Source of the DNA: Aplysia californica
Taxonomy: Eukaryota > Mollusca > Gastropoda > Aplysiida > Aplysiidae
NCBI RefSeq assembly: GCF_000002075.1
Contig: NW_004797376.1
Coordinates: forward strand, 445,739 to 509,738
Length of the DNA: 64,000 nt
Direction of reading: 5' to 3'
Shown here: positions 62,276 to 64,000 of the stretch, piece by piece
How the letters are laid out: every line of letters starts with the position of its first letter
How positions within the stretch are numbered: the first letter of the stretch is position 1
Program-made: the position numbers and the translations under genes
Notes under the pieces: model-generated
The model's input: the letters and a program-made list of their open reading frames with translations, nothing else
What the model was told of the DNA's origin: nothing
Database searches by the model: none

Positions 62276-63652
62276 CTTATGGGCTTGAAGAAAGCCCCCC
62301 CCACTCTATCCCTTAGTTAATGAAAGTTTCTTAAATAACAAAATAAGCAGTTGACACTGTTTGTTATGATCGCACGCAATGAACAAACAGTGATCAACTT
62401 GGCGACTTGCTCATTTTTCCAATCACTGTTGTCACCGCTTACAACTATAGTAACTTAACAGCCAATCAAATGTCTTTAGAGTTCAGCAAAGGGTAAGCCC
62501 ATTCCCACGGACCATCCTGAAAGAAACTCTGCTTGTAAACAGATAAAAGATTTGAAAAACGAACTCTGTACTGAGGGCTCACGCTCTCCTAGCCCTGACA
62601 AAGGGGTGAAAGTTTACGAGACATTTTCCCCAAGTGACTAAGTACCTATGGGCTCACTGGACCTTTGTTAGGAGAAATCTACTATTTGCGACTACACGGC
62701 CTTATCCAGTTCATAGACGAAATATGTTTGAAGTGCAGTTTGTGCATATTTGTGTTTGTGCCGCTGAGATTTAACAGTAATTACGTTGTATCAGATGAAA
62801 TTAAATGAAATTTGGAGGGGAAATGGCTTCGTCACCACCATCCAGAAGAATTTAACTGAGAACAAAGAGATGGAAGACAAAGGTGACTCTTCTTGACTAA
62901 ATGGTTCTCAAAATGCCATCGCTCACCGTGAGTATAGAAAAACTATCACTGTTTTTAGTATTATTATTGCTTGTTATTTTGTGTTAAAGAAGTGGAAGCA
63001 GCCTAAGCCCCACTCAAATTTTGGTCCATCCACTGCCAGTGAAGACTATTTATGAAAGAATATGATGAATGTATGGGAAAACAGACAAGCGATAGATAAA
63101 TATGAATTCTGTTAATTAAGTCCATATTTTAAGGGTTGCATCCTATGATGCAATGGAAAAAGGAATACATTTTCGTACTCATATTGAGATGATGAGCATA
63201 GTGGAAAATACTGTCAAGAACAAGCATGAAGAATTTTTCTGTTACATTTGGGCACAGATGACATGAACACTCAAAAGTCAAAATCACTGATATCTCGTAC
63301 AGTATGCTAATTCCCGACCAAACAGGTATATTTTCTATGTATTGGCAACACTGTTTTCTCAAACACCAGTACATTTATGTCAACCAAGTTGTCTCGAAAA
63401 ACTTGATAAAGTTTTTCCTTACAATTGTCTCCAATTCAAATTGCCTTGCACACATGATGGAAAACATACACATCAGAGTATCAGGTTACATGAGCCCACC
63501 AAGTTTACCACCACACAGCGTGTTGCACACACTGCTGGTATCTTGACACACCATCACACATTACCTGTGTGTGTAACTTCCATGGACCTAGTCACGTGAA
63601 AGTGAGTGCTAGGTGGTGGGGGTGTGATCAAAGGCAGAGAGTGTGCCACTGC
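62276..63652. other. Upstream intron, nothing recognised
   Basis: 1.4 kb with no exon-like, repeat-family or RNA signal. Since exon 1 of the window starts in phase inside an EC repeat, this must be intron. Confidence 0.55.
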
Positions 63653-64000
63653 ACTGGGCGTTGGTGGCCTAGTGGTTAGGCTCTCGGACTCGCAACTGTA
63701 AGGTCGTGGGTTCGAATCCCGTAAGGGGCCCGACGTTGTGTCCTTGGGAAAGGCACTTTACACAAATTTTTCTCACTTCACCCAGGTGGAAATGGGTACC
63801 CGGCTATAGACAGTGAACGATCTTGTCAGCTTGATAGTGTTTGAGCGCATGAAATCCGCAGCTTGCACTGTATTCTTCCGCGGAAGCCGAGAATGTTTCT
63901 GAGTGTTCTCAGAGGGTCTGCTGGGGTAATAATAGTTGTAAAGCGCATAGAGCATGCTCTTGAGCATGGATATGCGCTATATAAATGCAATCATTATATT
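63653..64000 (+). repeat. SINE family M, near-identical copy, reaches window edge
   Basis: Head GGCGTTGGTGGCCTAGTGG, B box GGGTTCGAATCCCG, body GTCCTTGGGAAAGGCAC and GGTGGAAATGGGTACC, 3' end GCGCTATATAAATGCAAT. Very similar to 60012-60366, in the opposite orientation; suggests recent activity. Confidence 0.9.

Noticed and set aside
1-64000. CRISPR-like arrays or bacterial operons
   Set aside because: The only regular arrays are microsatellites, the 35 bp minisatellite and the fold-back units; none has constant repeats with unique spacers, and gene structure is eukaryotic.

Overview
The window is animal nuclear DNA. It is AT-rich and full of introns, tRNA-derived SINEs, short terminal-inverted-repeat (TIR) transposons and microsatellites. 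It holds no bacterial-style gene packing, no rRNA or intact tRNA gene and no CRISPR. The repeats and the protein suggest a lophotrochozoan, most likely a mollusc, but this is inferred from memory of similar sequences. One run of N (47324-47521) marks a draft-assembly gap.

One host gene dominates. The 3' half or less of a large non-classical cadherin lies on the minus strand, from at least 61922 down to its stop codon at 7778. I read 21 coding exons (120, 142, 198, 302, 166, 125, 89, 133, 198, 220, 311, 243, 89, 84, 66, 70, 128, 41, 58, 78 and 361 nt). Their splice phases agree at every junction and give a continuous 1073-residue C-terminal product. It contains one partial and five complete cadherin (EC) repeats, a further degenerate EC repeat, a membrane-adjacent domain, one transmembrane helix and a 183-residue cytoplasmic tail ending in a PDZ-ligand-like TTDI. 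This layout is that of the cadherin-23 / protocadherin-15 / CDHR2 class. The 5' end lies beyond the window.

Everything else is intron or downstream DNA colonised by transposons: a 4.1 kb TIR element with a decayed DDE-like transposase (9930-14044); a 1536 bp decayed Tc1-type element (45531-47066); a family of about 430 bp TIR elements with seven copies; several families of pogo-like miniature elements with TACAGT ends; TTAA-flanked piggyBac-like miniatures; hAT-like remnants; two LINE 3' ends; at least three tRNA-derived SINE families; a 740 bp fold-back repeat (30045-30786); and a 35 bp minisatellite (about 41210-41760).

By region: 1-7777 is repeat-rich DNA downstream of the gene; 7778-16891 encodes the cytoplasmic tail and transmembrane part; 17291-25578 the membrane-adjacent domain; 26442-61922 the EC repeats; 61923-64000 is an upstream intron with SINEs. 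Several elements are nested in one another, so relative ages can be read from the layout. No virus-like or LTR element was recognised.
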